Shown: one piece after another, positions 10,857-19,947 of the stretch
How the letters are laid out: each line of letters begins with the position of its first letter
Position numbering within the stretch: the first letter of the stretch is position 1
Assembly: GCA_019635635.1 (NCBI GenBank)
Contig: JAHBZB010000001.1
Span: 1,550,001-1,614,000 of the forward strand
Length of the DNA: 64,000 bases
Reading direction: 5' to 3'
DNA from: Xanthobacteraceae bacterium
Lineage (GTDB): Bacteria > Pseudomonadota > Alphaproteobacteria > Rhizobiales > Xanthobacteraceae
Translations under genes and position numbers: made by a program
Notes under the pieces: model-generated
Database searches by the model: none
Seen by the model: the letters and a program-made list of their open reading frames with translations, nothing else
What the model was told of the DNA's origin: nothing

Positions 10857-11534
10857 ATGAATCAGGAAATCCCGAAAGTCACGCGCTGGTGGTGGGTTCG
10901 CCACGCACCCGTGCCCGATGTCGTCAATATTTACGGCCAGAACGACGTCGATTCCGACGTTAGCGACCGCAACGTGTTCGAGGCGCTGGCCCGCGAACTG
11001 CCACGGGGCGCGGCGTGGTTCACGAGCAACCTCAAGCGCACGCAGCAGACCGCGGAAGCGATCATCGGCGCCATGACCGATGCCGACCCGGCGAGCGGCA
11101 ACCGCGTTCCGGTGAGCGCATTCGCGGAACAGCATCTCGGCCAGTGGCAGGGGCTGAACCGCGCGGAGTTCTTCGCCGCGCGCGCGCATCTTTCGCATCC
11201 GTTCTGGTTCGGGCCTGCTGCCGAGCGGGCGCCGGGCGGCGAGAGCTTCGACGATCTTTATGCGCGGGTAACGCCGGCCATCGAGCGGCTCAGCGTCGAG
11301 AATTTCGGGCGCGATATCGTGGCTGTTACCCATGGCGGCACCATCAAGGCCGCCATCGGCCATGCCTTGCAGCTTTCGACCGATGCCGCGCTTGCCTTCG
11401 CAATCGATAACTGCTCGATCACGCGGCTCGACCAGCTCGGTTCGGGTCCGGATTCGCTGTGGCGCGTCGCCTCGATCAATCACCGGCCCTGGACCGGGAT
11501 GGAATCGATCCGCGCGGCGTCCGTGATGGCATAG
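10857..11534 (+). CDS. Histidine phosphatase family protein (phosphoglycerate-mutase-like)
   Basis: A 225-residue member of the branch of the histidine phosphatase superfamily with the WVRHAP motif; His16 is the expected phospho-accepting residue. His159 in the VTHGG motif is the second catalytic histidine. The family includes alpha-ribazole phosphatase, broad phosphatases and SixA-like proteins, and nothing nearby points to cobalamin synthesis, so the substrate is open. The gene starts 16 bp after the acyl-CoA dehydrogenase stop on the same strand. A strong intrinsic terminator follows at once, marking the end of the transcription unit. Confidence 0.85.
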   Translation: MNQEIPKVTRWWWVRHAPVPDVVNIYGQNDVDSDVSDRNVFEALARELPRGAAWFTSNLKRTQQTAEAIIGAMTDADPASGNRVPVSAFAEQHLGQWQGLNRAEFFAARAHLSHPFWFGPAAERAPGGESFDDLYARVTPAIERLSVENFGRDIVAVTHGGTIKAAIGHALQLSTDAALAFAIDNCSITRLDQLGSGPDSLWRVASINHRPWTGMESIRAASVMA

Positions 11535-11538
11535 CCAT

Positions 11539-11573
11539 CGGCCCGCCGAAGAGGCGGGCCGACTTTCTTTTTC
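11539..11573 (+). terminator. Rho-independent terminator
   Basis: A perfect 9-bp stem CGGCCCGCC (11539-11547) and GGCGGGCCG (11553-11561) with a GAAGA loop is followed by a pyrimidine-rich run containing CTTTCTTTTTCC. It lies 5 bp past the histidine phosphatase stop and separates it from a convergent gene. Confidence 0.88.
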
Positions 11574-11580
11574 CGTGATT

Positions 11581-12114
11581 TTAGCGACGACGTTTTCCGC
11601 CGCCCGGTTCGTCTGTAGCGGCGATGCTGCCTGCGATCGCTGCCGCGGCACCGAGCGCCAGCGAGATCACACTCGCGAGCGAGGCAATCGACGCCGCGCG
11701 CCTCGCGGCGGCGTTCGCGGCATCCGCCGACCAGTAACCGTAAGCGGGGCTCACGAACACGCGGAGCAGATTGGAACCGGAGTTCGCAGCGATCGCGCCG
11801 AAGAAGGTCACGAGCAGGATCGCGATGGCCCAGCCGATGAAGGCAAGCATTCCCGCGTCCCAGTCGGAAGCGCGGCCAAGCACCCAGCCGGTGATGTAGC
11901 CGCCGAAGCCGGCCGCGAGAATGCCGGCTAGCGCCCAGAGCATGAATATTGACCAGTTAAAGGTGGTCGGCGCCGCGGTCGCGGGCGGAAGTGCTAGGCC
12001 CGCAACACCCGTGAAAAGCAGCGTCAAAGCGATCTGTGAAATCAGGGCGACGATCACGCCGGCAACGATCGCAAAGCGAGCGGTGCTGGTGTCGCGGACG
12101 ACTGAAGCGGCCAT
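11581..12114 (-). CDS. Small polytopic membrane protein, function unknown
   Basis: A 177-residue protein with about four hydrophobic helices: one near residues 12-40, two in the centre (FMLWALAGILAAGFGGYITGWVLG and AFIGWAIAILLVTFFGAIA), and an alanine-rich one before a basic GGGKRRR tail. Glycine spacing in the second helix suggests tight packing. The ATG at 12114 is chosen because AGGAG lies about 8 bp upstream; a longer reading to 12201 has no such site. I do not recognise the family with certainty; small proteins of this type are common in rhizobia. It is transcribed towards the terminator at 11539. Confidence 0.65.
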   Translation of the reverse strand: MAASVVRDTSTARFAIVAGVIVALISQIALTLLFTGVAGLALPPATAAPTTFNWSIFMLWALAGILAAGFGGYITGWVLGRASDWDAGMLAFIGWAIAILLVTFFGAIAANSGSNLLRVFVSPAYGYWSADAANAAARRAASIASLASVISLALGAAAAIAGSIAATDEPGGGKRRR

Positions 12115-12197
12115 GAGAAATCTCCTGTTGCCAAGCGCGTAACGCTTCGCAACGAAGCCGGTTCCGTGATCTTGTTCTTTTCGAGATGGTTTCCGGA

Positions 12198-12219
12198 GCA
12201 CTCGATTTATTCCGAGTGC
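12198..12219. other. Stem-loop between two minus-strand genes
   Basis: A perfect 7-bp stem GCACTCG (12198-12204) and CGAGTGC (12213-12219) with an 8-nt loop lies 13 bp past the chemoreceptor stop. It lacks a U-tract on either strand, so it may be a weak or Rho-assisted terminator, or an RNA-stabilising hairpin. Confidence 0.4.
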
Positions 12220-12232
12220 CGGCGGCCGGACT

Positions 12233-13612
12233 CTAGCCCTTGGCGACCGATAGATCGCTGAATTTCTCCGTGCCCTGGTATTTCGAGGCCGCGTCGAACA
12301 GGAGATCCATGGCGCTCGCCACTTCGCCGGTGGAACCGGTGAGGTCGCGCGAAGAGGAAAGTACGGTGGTGGCCGCGCCCTTGGTCCTGGCGATGGTTTC
12401 CTCGACCGTCTTCATCGCGTGCGCAACGGTGCTGGCATTGCTGGCAGCGGCGACCGCGCTTTCGGCAATGTTGCCGGTCGCGGCAGCCTGTTCGTTCAAT
12501 GCGCTCGCGATCATTTCCGCAGTGCGGGCAATATTCGAAATCGTCTCGCCGGTGTTTGCGATCTCACCGACCGAGCGCCGGGTCGCTTCTTCGATCATCG
12601 CGATCTGCTGACCGATCTCGGTGGTCGCTTTGGACGTCTGGGTCGCGAGCGACTTTACTTCGCTTGCGACTACGGCGAACCCGCGTCCGGCTTCGCCGGC
12701 GCGCGCTGCCTCGATGGTTGCGTTCAGCGCAAGCAGGTTGGTCTGGCTTGCGATCTCCGAAATCAGGCTCGCGACCGAGCCGATCTTGCTGACCGCTTCG
12801 GAGAGCGCACGGATCGTTCCGTTGGTCTGCTCTGCATGGTTCACGGCCTCGCGTGCAAGATTGGCGCTACTCGATGCCTGGTCATGGATGTTGGCGATGG
12901 AGGCGTTCAACTCCTCGGTCGCGGCGGCGATGGTGCTGACATTAGACGCGGTGCTGGAAGCGGCTTCGGCCGCGGTGTTGGCCTGGTCGGATGCGGAATT
13001 CGCAAAGCCCGTGAGTTGGTCCGAAGTCGCACTCAAAAGATCAACTGCGCTCGATACCGAGCGGCGCACGGTCTGGATGGTGCTGCTGAACTTTTCGACC
13101 GCGGTGCCGATGCGGTCGCCGTCGGCGCGAGAAGCGCGGACCTGAAAATTGTAGTGGATCGAGACCGAGGTCGCGACGTCGAGATTGAGAATTCGCGTCG
13201 CGGCGTCCATGAGCCGCAGCGCCTTGGCGCGGGGCATCATGCGCTGCTTCGCGAGGAGCGCGGAGAATTCCTGGAGAATGTAGCTGTTCATGCCCGGCCG
13301 CGAACGGACGTCGTGACCGGTTTCCTTTTCCAGGCGCGCGCGCTCCTGCGTATTTTCGACCCATTGCTCGTCGATCGGATCGCAGAACAGGCGCTCGGTA
13401 TATTTGATCGTGCGCGCCTTGTAGTCGTCGCCGCGCTTTTGCACCATTTCGATGAAATAGGGCGCGTGCCGGAACAACAATTCGAAATGGCGATCGATGA
13501 TTGCAGGCAGATTCGGCCCGAGCAGATCCCAGACTTCCTTGCGCGAAGCCAGGGTCTGTTCGTCGATCTGGAAAAGTCCGAGGCCTACCTGGTAGGCGGC
13601 TGGGATCGTCAT
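12233..13612 (-). CDS. Globin-coupled soluble methyl-accepting chemotaxis protein
   Basis: A 459-residue receptor without membrane helices. Residues 1-160 form a protoglobin-type sensor domain; His100 in the [10 protein letters not shown] segment sits where globin-coupled sensors carry the proximal haem ligand, followed by a conserved MNSYILQEF helix. Residues 185-440 are a coiled-coil MCP signalling domain whose hairpin tip (about 285-325) has the universal [18 protein letters not shown] and GRGFAVVA pattern. It should sense oxygen or another gas ligand in the cytoplasm and control CheA. No che operon adjoins it, although a CheZ-like gene lies at 47.4 kb. Haem binding is inferred from the histidine and the fold. 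Confidence 0.88.
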   Translation of the reverse strand: MTIPAAYQVGLGLFQIDEQTLASRKEVWDLLGPNLPAIIDRHFELLFRHAPYFIEMVQKRGDDYKARTIKYTERLFCDPIDEQWVENTQERARLEKETGHDVRSRPGMNSYILQEFSALLAKQRMMPRAKALRLMDAATRILNLDVATSVSIHYNFQVRASRADGDRIGTAVEKFSSTIQTVRRSVSSAVDLLSATSDQLTGFANSASDQANTAAEAASSTASNVSTIAAATEELNASIANIHDQASSSANLAREAVNHAEQTNGTIRALSEAVSKIGSVASLISEIASQTNLLALNATIEAARAGEAGRGFAVVASEVKSLATQTSKATTEIGQQIAMIEEATRRSVGEIANTGETISNIARTAEMIASALNEQAAATGNIAESAVAAASNASTVAHAMKTVEETIARTKGAATTVLSSSRDLTGSTGEVASAMDLLFDAASKYQGTEKFSDLSVAKG

Positions 13613-13707
13613 GGCTTGAGCTATCGTCGCTGGCGTCGCGGCTGCCCAAGTTAGAGGCGTATTGTTAATCCGCCCTTAATAGTTTGGATGCCTACGAGCA
13701 GCCGATC

Positions 13708-14307
13708 TTACAGCGGCTTGCCGCCGAGCCATTCCGCGCCGCGCGCATAAAGCTGTTCCAGCTCTGCGCCCTCGATGCCTGGCATGTCAGGCTTCACTTT
13801 GTACCCGATCCGCGTCTGGAGATAGGCGAGGTGGCGGTAGCCTTCCGGAAAGCGGGCGAGCAGTTCTTTGTCGAGTTCGAGTTTTGCCGCCGGATCGACC
13901 GGGTCGAGTCGGTCCTTCTCGTAGATCGGCTGACGCAGTACGAGTCCCCAGCGGCCGTCGCGATGCTCGAAGAAGTCGTAGAAGCGGCCGGTACAGACGA
14001 CGTCGCAGATCACACCTTCGACCGGCGCGCGCTGCGAGATCGTCATCTTGGTTTGGGCGATCGCGCGATCGCCCTTCACGTCGATCGAGCTACCGCCGAG
14101 GAAATGCAGGATGCGCACGCCGTTGGCCCAGCCCGCGTCGTTCATCGCGATGAATTCGTCGAAACTGCCTTGAAACCAGGTCGCCATCATGCGCCCGTCG
14201 GCGTGCCAGACGGTGCGGAAGCGATCCCACAGCCGCGCGTCGCGCCACACGGCCCAGTTCTCGACGAGTTCGCGGATGATCCGGCGGTCGGAAATCTCGT
14301 CGCGCAT
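13708..14307 (-). CDS. SnoaL-like / nuclear transport factor 2 family protein
   Basis: A 199-residue protein. The N-terminal two thirds match the SnoaL-like (NTF2 cone) pattern: a first helix RIIRELVENWAVWRD, then DRFRTVWHADGRMMATW, and a hydrophobic strand ending in GRFYDFFEHRDGRW. Such domains bind small hydrophobic ligands and act as hydratases, isomerases or ring-hydroxylating dioxygenase partners. The last 60 residues are an extension without a recognised motif. It lies 7 bp downstream of manC on the same strand, so it may be the last gene of the galU-ABC-manC unit, although its role there is unclear. Confidence 0.7.
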   Translation of the reverse strand: MRDEISDRRIIRELVENWAVWRDARLWDRFRTVWHADGRMMATWFQGSFDEFIAMNDAGWANGVRILHFLGGSSIDVKGDRAIAQTKMTISQRAPVEGVICDVVCTGRFYDFFEHRDGRWGLVLRQPIYEKDRLDPVDPAAKLELDKELLARFPEGYRHLAYLQTRIGYKVKPDMPGIEGAELEQLYARGAEWLGGKPL

Positions 14308-14314
14308 GGTGGGG

Positions 14315-15742
14315 CTAGTCCTTTTCTGTGCGCCGGTAGACGTCTTCGAGGCGGACGATGTCGTCCTCGCCGAGATAATTGCCCGACTGTACTTCGATCA
14401 GTTCGACCGGCGTGGTGCCCGGATTTTCGAGCCGGTGCACGGCGCCGAGCGGCACGTATACCGACTCGTTTTCCTTCAGCGTCTTCTTTTCGTCGCCGAT
14501 GGTGACGAGCGCGGTGCCGCGAACGACCACCCAATGCTCGGCGCGATGCGCATGCTTCTGCAGCGAAAGCCGCCCGCCGGGATTCACGACGATGCGCTTG
14601 ACCTGATAACGCTCGCCGCGGTCGAGCGACTGGTAGTTGCCCCAGGGGCGATGCACCTTGGCGTGCGTATCAGCCTCTTCGCGTTTCTCGGCGCGCAATT
14701 TTTCGACGAGCTTCTTCAGGTCTTCGGCACGCGCGCGGTCGGCAACGAGCACGGCGTCGTCGGTGACGACGACCACGAGATTTTCCGCGCCGACCAGCGT
14801 GGTCAGCTTGCCGTCCGAGGAAACATAATTGTTCGTCGCGTCGATCATGGCGACCGGCCCACGCGCGGCGTTGCCTTGGCGGTCGCGCCTGGAGAGCGTC
14901 CAGGCCGCGCCCCAGCCGCCGAAATCGGACCAGCCGTATTCGGCCGGGATCACCGCGGCGCGCTTCGTCTTTTCCATCACTGCGTAATCGATGGATTTCT
15001 TTGTCGTGCGCTTGAACGCATCTGCATCGAGCAACAGGAAACCGAGATCGGTGTCGGCCTTGTCGATCGCTTCCTTCGTCGCCGCGATCGTTGCCTTGTC
15101 GTGCCGCGCGTATTCTTCCAGCAGCACGTCGGCGCGGAACATGAAGTTTCCGGAGTTCCAGAGATATTTTTTCTTCAGGTACTTCGCGGCGGTCTTTGCG
15201 TCCGGCTTTTCGATGAAAGCGTCGAGTGTGCGGGCAGGCGCTGCGCCCGCAATCGTCTTCCCGGGACGGATATAGCCGTAGCCGGTCGCGGGATGATCTG
15301 GCGTGATGCCGAAGGTGACGATGTTGCCTTTCTTCGCGGCGGCGCGCGCCTGCTTGCAAATCGCAGCGAATTTCTTCGGCTTGGTCACGACATGATCGGC
15401 GGCAAGCACCAGCACCAGCGCGTCGGCCTTTTCCTTCGCGATCCACTGGGTCGCGGCGGCAATCGCGGGGCCCGAGTCGCGGCGCGCGGGCTCGAGGATG
15501 ATGTCGGCCGCGATGCCGATTTCCTGCAGCTGCTCGCGGACGAGAAAACGATAGGCGTGGTTCGCGACGATCACCGGCTTGCCGAAAATCTTGCCGTCGG
15601 AAACGCGAAGCAGCGTTTCCTGCAAGGTCGATCGCTCGCCCAGTAGCTTTAGGAATTGCTTGGGCAGGCTGTCGCGCGAGGCAGGCCACAGCCGCGTGCC
15701 GGCGCCGCCGCTCAGGATTACGGGCCGGATCAAATCGGACAT
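14315..15742 (-). CDS. manC: Mannose-1-phosphate guanylyltransferase / mannose-6-phosphate isomerase
   Basis: A 475-residue bifunctional type II enzyme. Residues 1-290 are the nucleotidyltransferase, starting with the LSGGAGTRLWPASR signature and PKQF. The C-terminal cupin domain (about 350-460) has RPWGNY, YQVKRIVVNPG and the QKHAHRAEHW metal-binding histidines of the isomerase. It makes GDP-mannose from mannose-1-phosphate and can interconvert fructose-6-phosphate and mannose-6-phosphate. GDP-mannose would feed the LpcC-like mannosyltransferase at 23.2 kb and other polysaccharides. It starts 6 bp after the ABC exporter stop, suggesting one message. Confidence 0.94.
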   Translation of the reverse strand: MSDLIRPVILSGGAGTRLWPASRDSLPKQFLKLLGERSTLQETLLRVSDGKIFGKPVIVANHAYRFLVREQLQEIGIAADIILEPARRDSGPAIAAATQWIAKEKADALVLVLAADHVVTKPKKFAAICKQARAAAKKGNIVTFGITPDHPATGYGYIRPGKTIAGAAPARTLDAFIEKPDAKTAAKYLKKKYLWNSGNFMFRADVLLEEYARHDKATIAATKEAIDKADTDLGFLLLDADAFKRTTKKSIDYAVMEKTKRAAVIPAEYGWSDFGGWGAAWTLSRRDRQGNAARGPVAMIDATNNYVSSDGKLTTLVGAENLVVVVTDDAVLVADRARAEDLKKLVEKLRAEKREEADTHAKVHRPWGNYQSLDRGERYQVKRIVVNPGGRLSLQKHAHRAEHWVVVRGTALVTIGDEKKTLKENESVYVPLGAVHRLENPGTTPVELIEVQSGNYLGEDDIVRLEDVYRRTEKD

Positions 15743-15748
15743 CGTGGA

Positions 15749-17593
15749 TCAGCCATTTGCGATGTTGCGATCATCGAATTGCAGCCGGTAGAAGGCGTGA
15801 TAGCGGCCGCGGCGCGCAAGCAGTTCCTGATGGGTGCCGGTTTCGACGATGGTGCCGTCATCCACGACGCAAATCTTGTCGGCGGACAGTACCGTGTGCA
15901 GCCGGTGCGCGATCAGGAGCGTGGTGCGGGATTTGCGCAGTTCATCAAGCGCGCGCTGTACTTCCTTTTCGGATTCAGCGTCGAGTGCTGCGGTCGGCTC
16001 GTCGAGCAGCAGAATCGGCGCGTTCTTCAGGAATGCACGCGCGATCGAGATGCGCGCGCGCTGCCCGCCGGAAAGTTGCGCGCCATGTTCGCCGACTTCG
16101 GTGTCGTAGCCTTTCTCAAAGCCCATGATGAAGTCGTGCGCATGCGCGGCCTTGGTGGCGGCGATGAATTCCTCGTCGGTCGCACCGGGTTTGCCGAGCC
16201 GGATGTTCTCGCGGATCGTGCCCGAGAACAGGAACAGGTCCTGGCTGACATAGGCGATCTGGTCACGGAGCGAATGGCGTGAGCAGACGGCGATGTCCTG
16301 CCCGTCGATCAAGATCGTGCCGCCCGACGGTTCGTAGAAGCGCTCGATCAAGCTCATGATCGTCGACTTGCCGCCGCCCGAGGTGCCTACCAGTGCGGTC
16401 GCCCGCTGCGCTTCAGCGATGAAGGAGACATCCTTCAGCACCGGTTCGCCGGCGCGATATTCGAACGACACGTTCCGGAACTCGATTTCGCCCTGCATGA
16501 CTTTCAGCGCGGGAAGGGTCGCCGGTTCGACTTCGGCGGGCTTGGAGTCGAGTACGTCAAAAAGGAAGCGCGACAGTGTCAGGTTGGCCGCGAGATCGAG
16601 ATTGAGACGCGCGAGACGCTTCGCCGGCTCGTAGGCGAGCAGCAGCGCGGTAATCGCCGAGAAAAATTCACCCGGCATGCGCGCGCCGTTCAACACGCTG
16701 AAGCCGGCATAAATCACGAACAGGCCGACCGCCATACCGCCCAGCGTTTCCATGAGGGGGCCGGTCCGCGCGCCGACGCGGGCCTGCTTGTTCATGCTCG
16801 CCTCGAGGTCCTGAATGCTGTTTGCCATGAGCTGGCGTACGCGATCTTCGAGATTGTAGGACTTCACCACGCGGATGCCCTGTACGGTTTCCTGCATGGT
16901 CTGCATCACGCGGCCCGAGCCGATGAAGTTACGCTGCACGATCTGCCGCGCGCGGCGGATCAACTGGCGGACACCAACCACGACGATTGGCATGATGACG
17001 AGACAGAAGAACGCCATCACCGGCTCCTGCACCACCATGACGGCAATGAGGAACACGAGCGTCAACGCGTCGCGCCCCAGGCTGGTAACGACCAGATTGA
17101 GCACTTGTCTTGCGCCGGCTGCGCCGCTGTTCATCCGGTTCAGGAATTCGGTCGAATGCTGTTTTGAAAAGAACGGGATGCCCTGCAATAGCGTCGTATC
17201 GAACAACCGCTTCTGATAGTCCGCGATAACCCGGTTACCGATCATAGCGAGCGTCACGGTCTGGAAGTATCCCGCCAATCCCTTGATCAGATAAAGCAGG
17301 ATCAGCGCGCCGCCGAGCATCCACACCGCGAGATGATTGCGGTCGACGAAGATCTTGTTGATGACGTCCTTCATCAGATAGGCGGTGAGGCCGGTCGAGG
17401 CGGCGACCAGAAACATCATGAAGAGTGCGAGCGCATATTTTTTGGCGTGGCGGCGGCCGTCGGTCTTCACCAGGCGCGGAATGATCACGCGCGCATCTTC
17501 GCCGAGAATCCCGGACATCCGGGATTTCAGCCGGTCGAAAAAGGTGCCGTGGTGGACGGGCGGCATGGTACCGTTTTTATTCGCTTTCGCCAC
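15749..17593 (-). CDS. MsbA-type ABC exporter, fused permease and ATPase
   Basis: A 614-residue half-transporter. A membrane domain with about six helices covers residues 35-340. The ATPase domain has Walker A GTSGGGKST, the LSGGQRARISIARA signature and Walker B ILLLDEPTAALD. Length and layout match MsbA, the flippase that moves lipid A-core across the inner membrane, but polysaccharide or glycolipid exporters of the same family look similar. It sits between galU (2-bp gap) and manC (6-bp gap), inside a sugar-nucleotide operon. This favours export of a sugar-containing lipid and fits an LPS role; the specific substrate remains inference. Confidence 0.88.
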   Translation of the reverse strand: MAKANKNGTMPPVHHGTFFDRLKSRMSGILGEDARVIIPRLVKTDGRRHAKKYALALFMMFLVAASTGLTAYLMKDVINKIFVDRNHLAVWMLGGALILLYLIKGLAGYFQTVTLAMIGNRVIADYQKRLFDTTLLQGIPFFSKQHSTEFLNRMNSGAAGARQVLNLVVTSLGRDALTLVFLIAVMVVQEPVMAFFCLVIMPIVVVGVRQLIRRARQIVQRNFIGSGRVMQTMQETVQGIRVVKSYNLEDRVRQLMANSIQDLEASMNKQARVGARTGPLMETLGGMAVGLFVIYAGFSVLNGARMPGEFFSAITALLLAYEPAKRLARLNLDLAANLTLSRFLFDVLDSKPAEVEPATLPALKVMQGEIEFRNVSFEYRAGEPVLKDVSFIAEAQRATALVGTSGGGKSTIMSLIERFYEPSGGTILIDGQDIAVCSRHSLRDQIAYVSQDLFLFSGTIRENIRLGKPGATDEEFIAATKAAHAHDFIMGFEKGYDTEVGEHGAQLSGGQRARISIARAFLKNAPILLLDEPTAALDAESEKEVQRALDELRKSRTTLLIAHRLHTVLSADKICVVDDGTIVETGTHQELLARRGRYHAFYRLQFDDRNIANG

Positions 17594-17595
17594 TG

Positions 17596-18474
17596 TCAGT
17601 TCGCCGTGATGCGTTTCAATTCGGCGCGGAAGCTGTCCGCGATGTCCTCGCGCGCGAGCCCGAACGCCACGTTCGCAGAAAGAAAGCCGAGCTTCGAGCC
17701 GCAGTCATAGGTCGTGCCTTCGAAATTGAAGCCGTAGAACTTCTGCGTTTTCGAAAGCGCGATCATCGCGTCGGTGAGCTGGATTTCGCCGCCTGCGCCC
17801 CGTTCCTGCTTCTCGAGCACGTCAAAAATTTCGGGCTGCAAGATGTAGCGCCCCGTGACGATGTTGTTCGATGGCGCGGTGCCCTTCGCGGGCTTCTCGA
17901 CCATCTGCGTGATTTCGAAGGCCGGGCCTTTCTTCGCACCCATGCCGACCACGCCATATTGATGCGTCTGGTCCGGCGCGACTTCCTCGACCGCAATCAG
18001 ATTCGTTTTGTCGCCGGTCTGCGCGTGGGCGTTCAGCATCTGCGCGAGACAGCTTTTCTTCGCGAGCACGAGCACGTCGGGCAAAAGCACCGCGAAGGGC
18101 TCGTTGCCGATGAGATCGCGCGCGCACCATACCGCGTGGCCGAGGCCGAGCGGCGACTGTTGACGCGTGAAGCTGGTTTCGCCCGCGCCCGGCTGCGCGG
18201 TTTTCAGAATTTCGAGTTCGGCCTTCTTGCCGCGCGCTTCCAGCGTCGCCTCGAGTTCGTACTGGCGGTCGAAATGATCCTCGATCGCGCCCTTGCCCCG
18301 GCCCGTGACGAAAATCAGGTGTTCGATTCCGGCGGCGCGCGCCTCGTCCACGACGTGCTGGATCACAGGCCGGTCGACTACGGTCAGCATTTCCTTCGGC
18401 ATCGCCTTGGTGGCGGGAAGGAAACGGGTTCCAAGACCTGCAACAGGGAATACGGCCTTGCGAATGCGCGGCAT
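17596..18474 (-). CDS. galU: UTP-glucose-1-phosphate uridylyltransferase
   Basis: A 292-residue enzyme of the bacterial GalU family, normal length. The N-terminus carries the nucleotide-binding signature [22 protein letters not shown] with VDRPVIQ following; an EKPAKG segment lies in the middle. It forms UDP-glucose, the shared precursor for ugd and galE just upstream on the same strand. The stop lies 2 bp before the ABC exporter start, so the two are likely co-transcribed and translationally coupled. The 87-bp gap to ugd leaves room for a separate promoter. Confidence 0.95.
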   Translation of the reverse strand: MPRIRKAVFPVAGLGTRFLPATKAMPKEMLTVVDRPVIQHVVDEARAAGIEHLIFVTGRGKGAIEDHFDRQYELEATLEARGKKAELEILKTAQPGAGETSFTRQQSPLGLGHAVWCARDLIGNEPFAVLLPDVLVLAKKSCLAQMLNAHAQTGDKTNLIAVEEVAPDQTHQYGVVGMGAKKGPAFEITQMVEKPAKGTAPSNNIVTGRYILQPEIFDVLEKQERGAGGEIQLTDAMIALSKTQKFYGFNFEGTTYDCGSKLGFLSANVAFGLAREDIADSFRAELKRITAN

Positions 18475-18561
18475 TTTCGGGGCTAAACCATCATAAGTCG
18501 CGGGATGCCCAGCCTTTTGCCGCGTCCGGGGGGGAATGGCAAATCGCCGATCGAAGCAGCG

Positions 18562-19872
18562 TTAAACCGGCGGGCGGCCGATGCTCACGTAGCGGAAGCC
18601 TTTGGCCGCCATTTCGGCGGGCACATAGACATTGCGCAGGTCGACGATCACCGGCGAGAGCAGCGCAGCTTTCAGCATGTCGAGGTCCAGCGCGCGATAG
18701 ACGTCCCATTCCGTGATCAGCACGAGCGCGGAAGCGTCCTTCGCCGCTTCATAGGGGCCGCCGCAGAAGGTGACGTTCGGCAGAAGTTTCGCCGCCGCGT
18801 CCATGCCTTCCGGGTCGTGTACCTGAACTTTTGCGCCCGCGGCCTGCAGCGCAGGGACGATCTCGAGCGAAGGCGCGTCGCGCATGTCGTCGGTGTTCGG
18901 CTTGAAGGTGAGGCCGAGCACAGCGACCGTCTTTCCGGCTAGCGAGCCGCCGGCGGCCGCGATCACGCGCTCGGCCATCGCGCGCTTGCGCGCATCGTTC
19001 ACGCTGACGACCGTTTCGACGATCTTCGAGGGGGCATCGTAGTCGCGTGCGGTCTTGATCAGCGCGAGCGTGTCTTTGGGGAAGCACGAGCCGCCGTAAC
19101 CGGGGCCGGCATGCAGGAATTTTCCGCCGATGCGGTTATCGAGGCCGATGCCGCGCGCGATCTCCTGCACGTTGGCGCCGACCTTTTCCGCGAGATCGGC
19201 CATCTCGTTGATGAAGGTGATCTTGGTCGCCAGAAATGCATTGGCTGCGTACTTCGTCAGTTCCGCCGTGCGCCGTCCGGTGAACAAAATCGGCGCCTGA
19301 TTGAGATTGAGCGGGCGATAGACCGCCGCCATCACTTCGCGCGCGTCGGAGTCTTCGGCGCCGATCACGATGCGGTCGGGGCGCTTGAAGTCCTCGATCG
19401 CCGCGCCCTCGCGCAGAAATTCCGGATTGGAGACGACCGAGATTTTCACCTTCGGTTTCACTTCGGCGATCACGTTTTCGATTTCGTCGCCGGTGCCGAC
19501 CGGAACGGTCGATTTCGTGACGACGACGAGCGGCCTGGTCGCGTTGCGCGCGATCTCTTTCGCTGCCGCAAGCACATAGGAGATGTCGGCATGGCCATCG
19601 CCGCGACGCGACGGCGTGCCGACCGCGATGAAGACGACTTCGGCCTGCGCAAGTCCTTCCGCGATGTCGGTGGTGAAGGTGAGGCGGCCCGCCTTCGCGT
19701 TGCGCGCGACGATTTCATCGAGGCCGGGTTCGAAGATCGGAATCCTGCCGTCCCGTAAGGCCGCGACCTTGGCGGCGTCGGTATCGACGCAGCAGACGCT
19801 ATGTCCGAAATCGGCGAAGCAGGCGCCCGAAACGAGGCCCACGTAACCCGCGCCGATCATCGTGATGTGCAT
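18562..19872 (-). CDS. ugd: UDP-glucose 6-dehydrogenase
   Basis: A 436-residue enzyme with the NAD-binding motif GAGYVG at residues 7-12, a central dehydrogenase domain and the catalytic cysteine in GYGGSCFPKD. The C-terminal UDP-binding domain has LGLTFKPNTDDMRD. It oxidises UDP-glucose twice to UDP-glucuronic acid, which supplies acidic polysaccharides and, possibly, a glucuronosyl lipid made by the glycosyltransferase at 44.9 kb. It lies between galE (75 bp upstream) and galU (87 bp downstream), all on the minus strand. Confidence 0.95.
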   Translation of the reverse strand: MHITMIGAGYVGLVSGACFADFGHSVCCVDTDAAKVAALRDGRIPIFEPGLDEIVARNAKAGRLTFTTDIAEGLAQAEVVFIAVGTPSRRGDGHADISYVLAAAKEIARNATRPLVVVTKSTVPVGTGDEIENVIAEVKPKVKISVVSNPEFLREGAAIEDFKRPDRIVIGAEDSDAREVMAAVYRPLNLNQAPILFTGRRTAELTKYAANAFLATKITFINEMADLAEKVGANVQEIARGIGLDNRIGGKFLHAGPGYGGSCFPKDTLALIKTARDYDAPSKIVETVVSVNDARKRAMAERVIAAAGGSLAGKTVAVLGLTFKPNTDDMRDAPSLEIVPALQAAGAKVQVHDPEGMDAAAKLLPNVTFCGGPYEAAKDASALVLITEWDVYRALDLDMLKAALLSPVIVDLRNVYVPAEMAAKGFRYVSIGRPPV

Positions 19873-19947
19873 GGACGGCTTCCCATTGAGCAGCGGGAGG
19901 CTTGTGCCACGGGGGTGTCGCTCGCGGCAAGCCGCGCCGGAGTTTGG

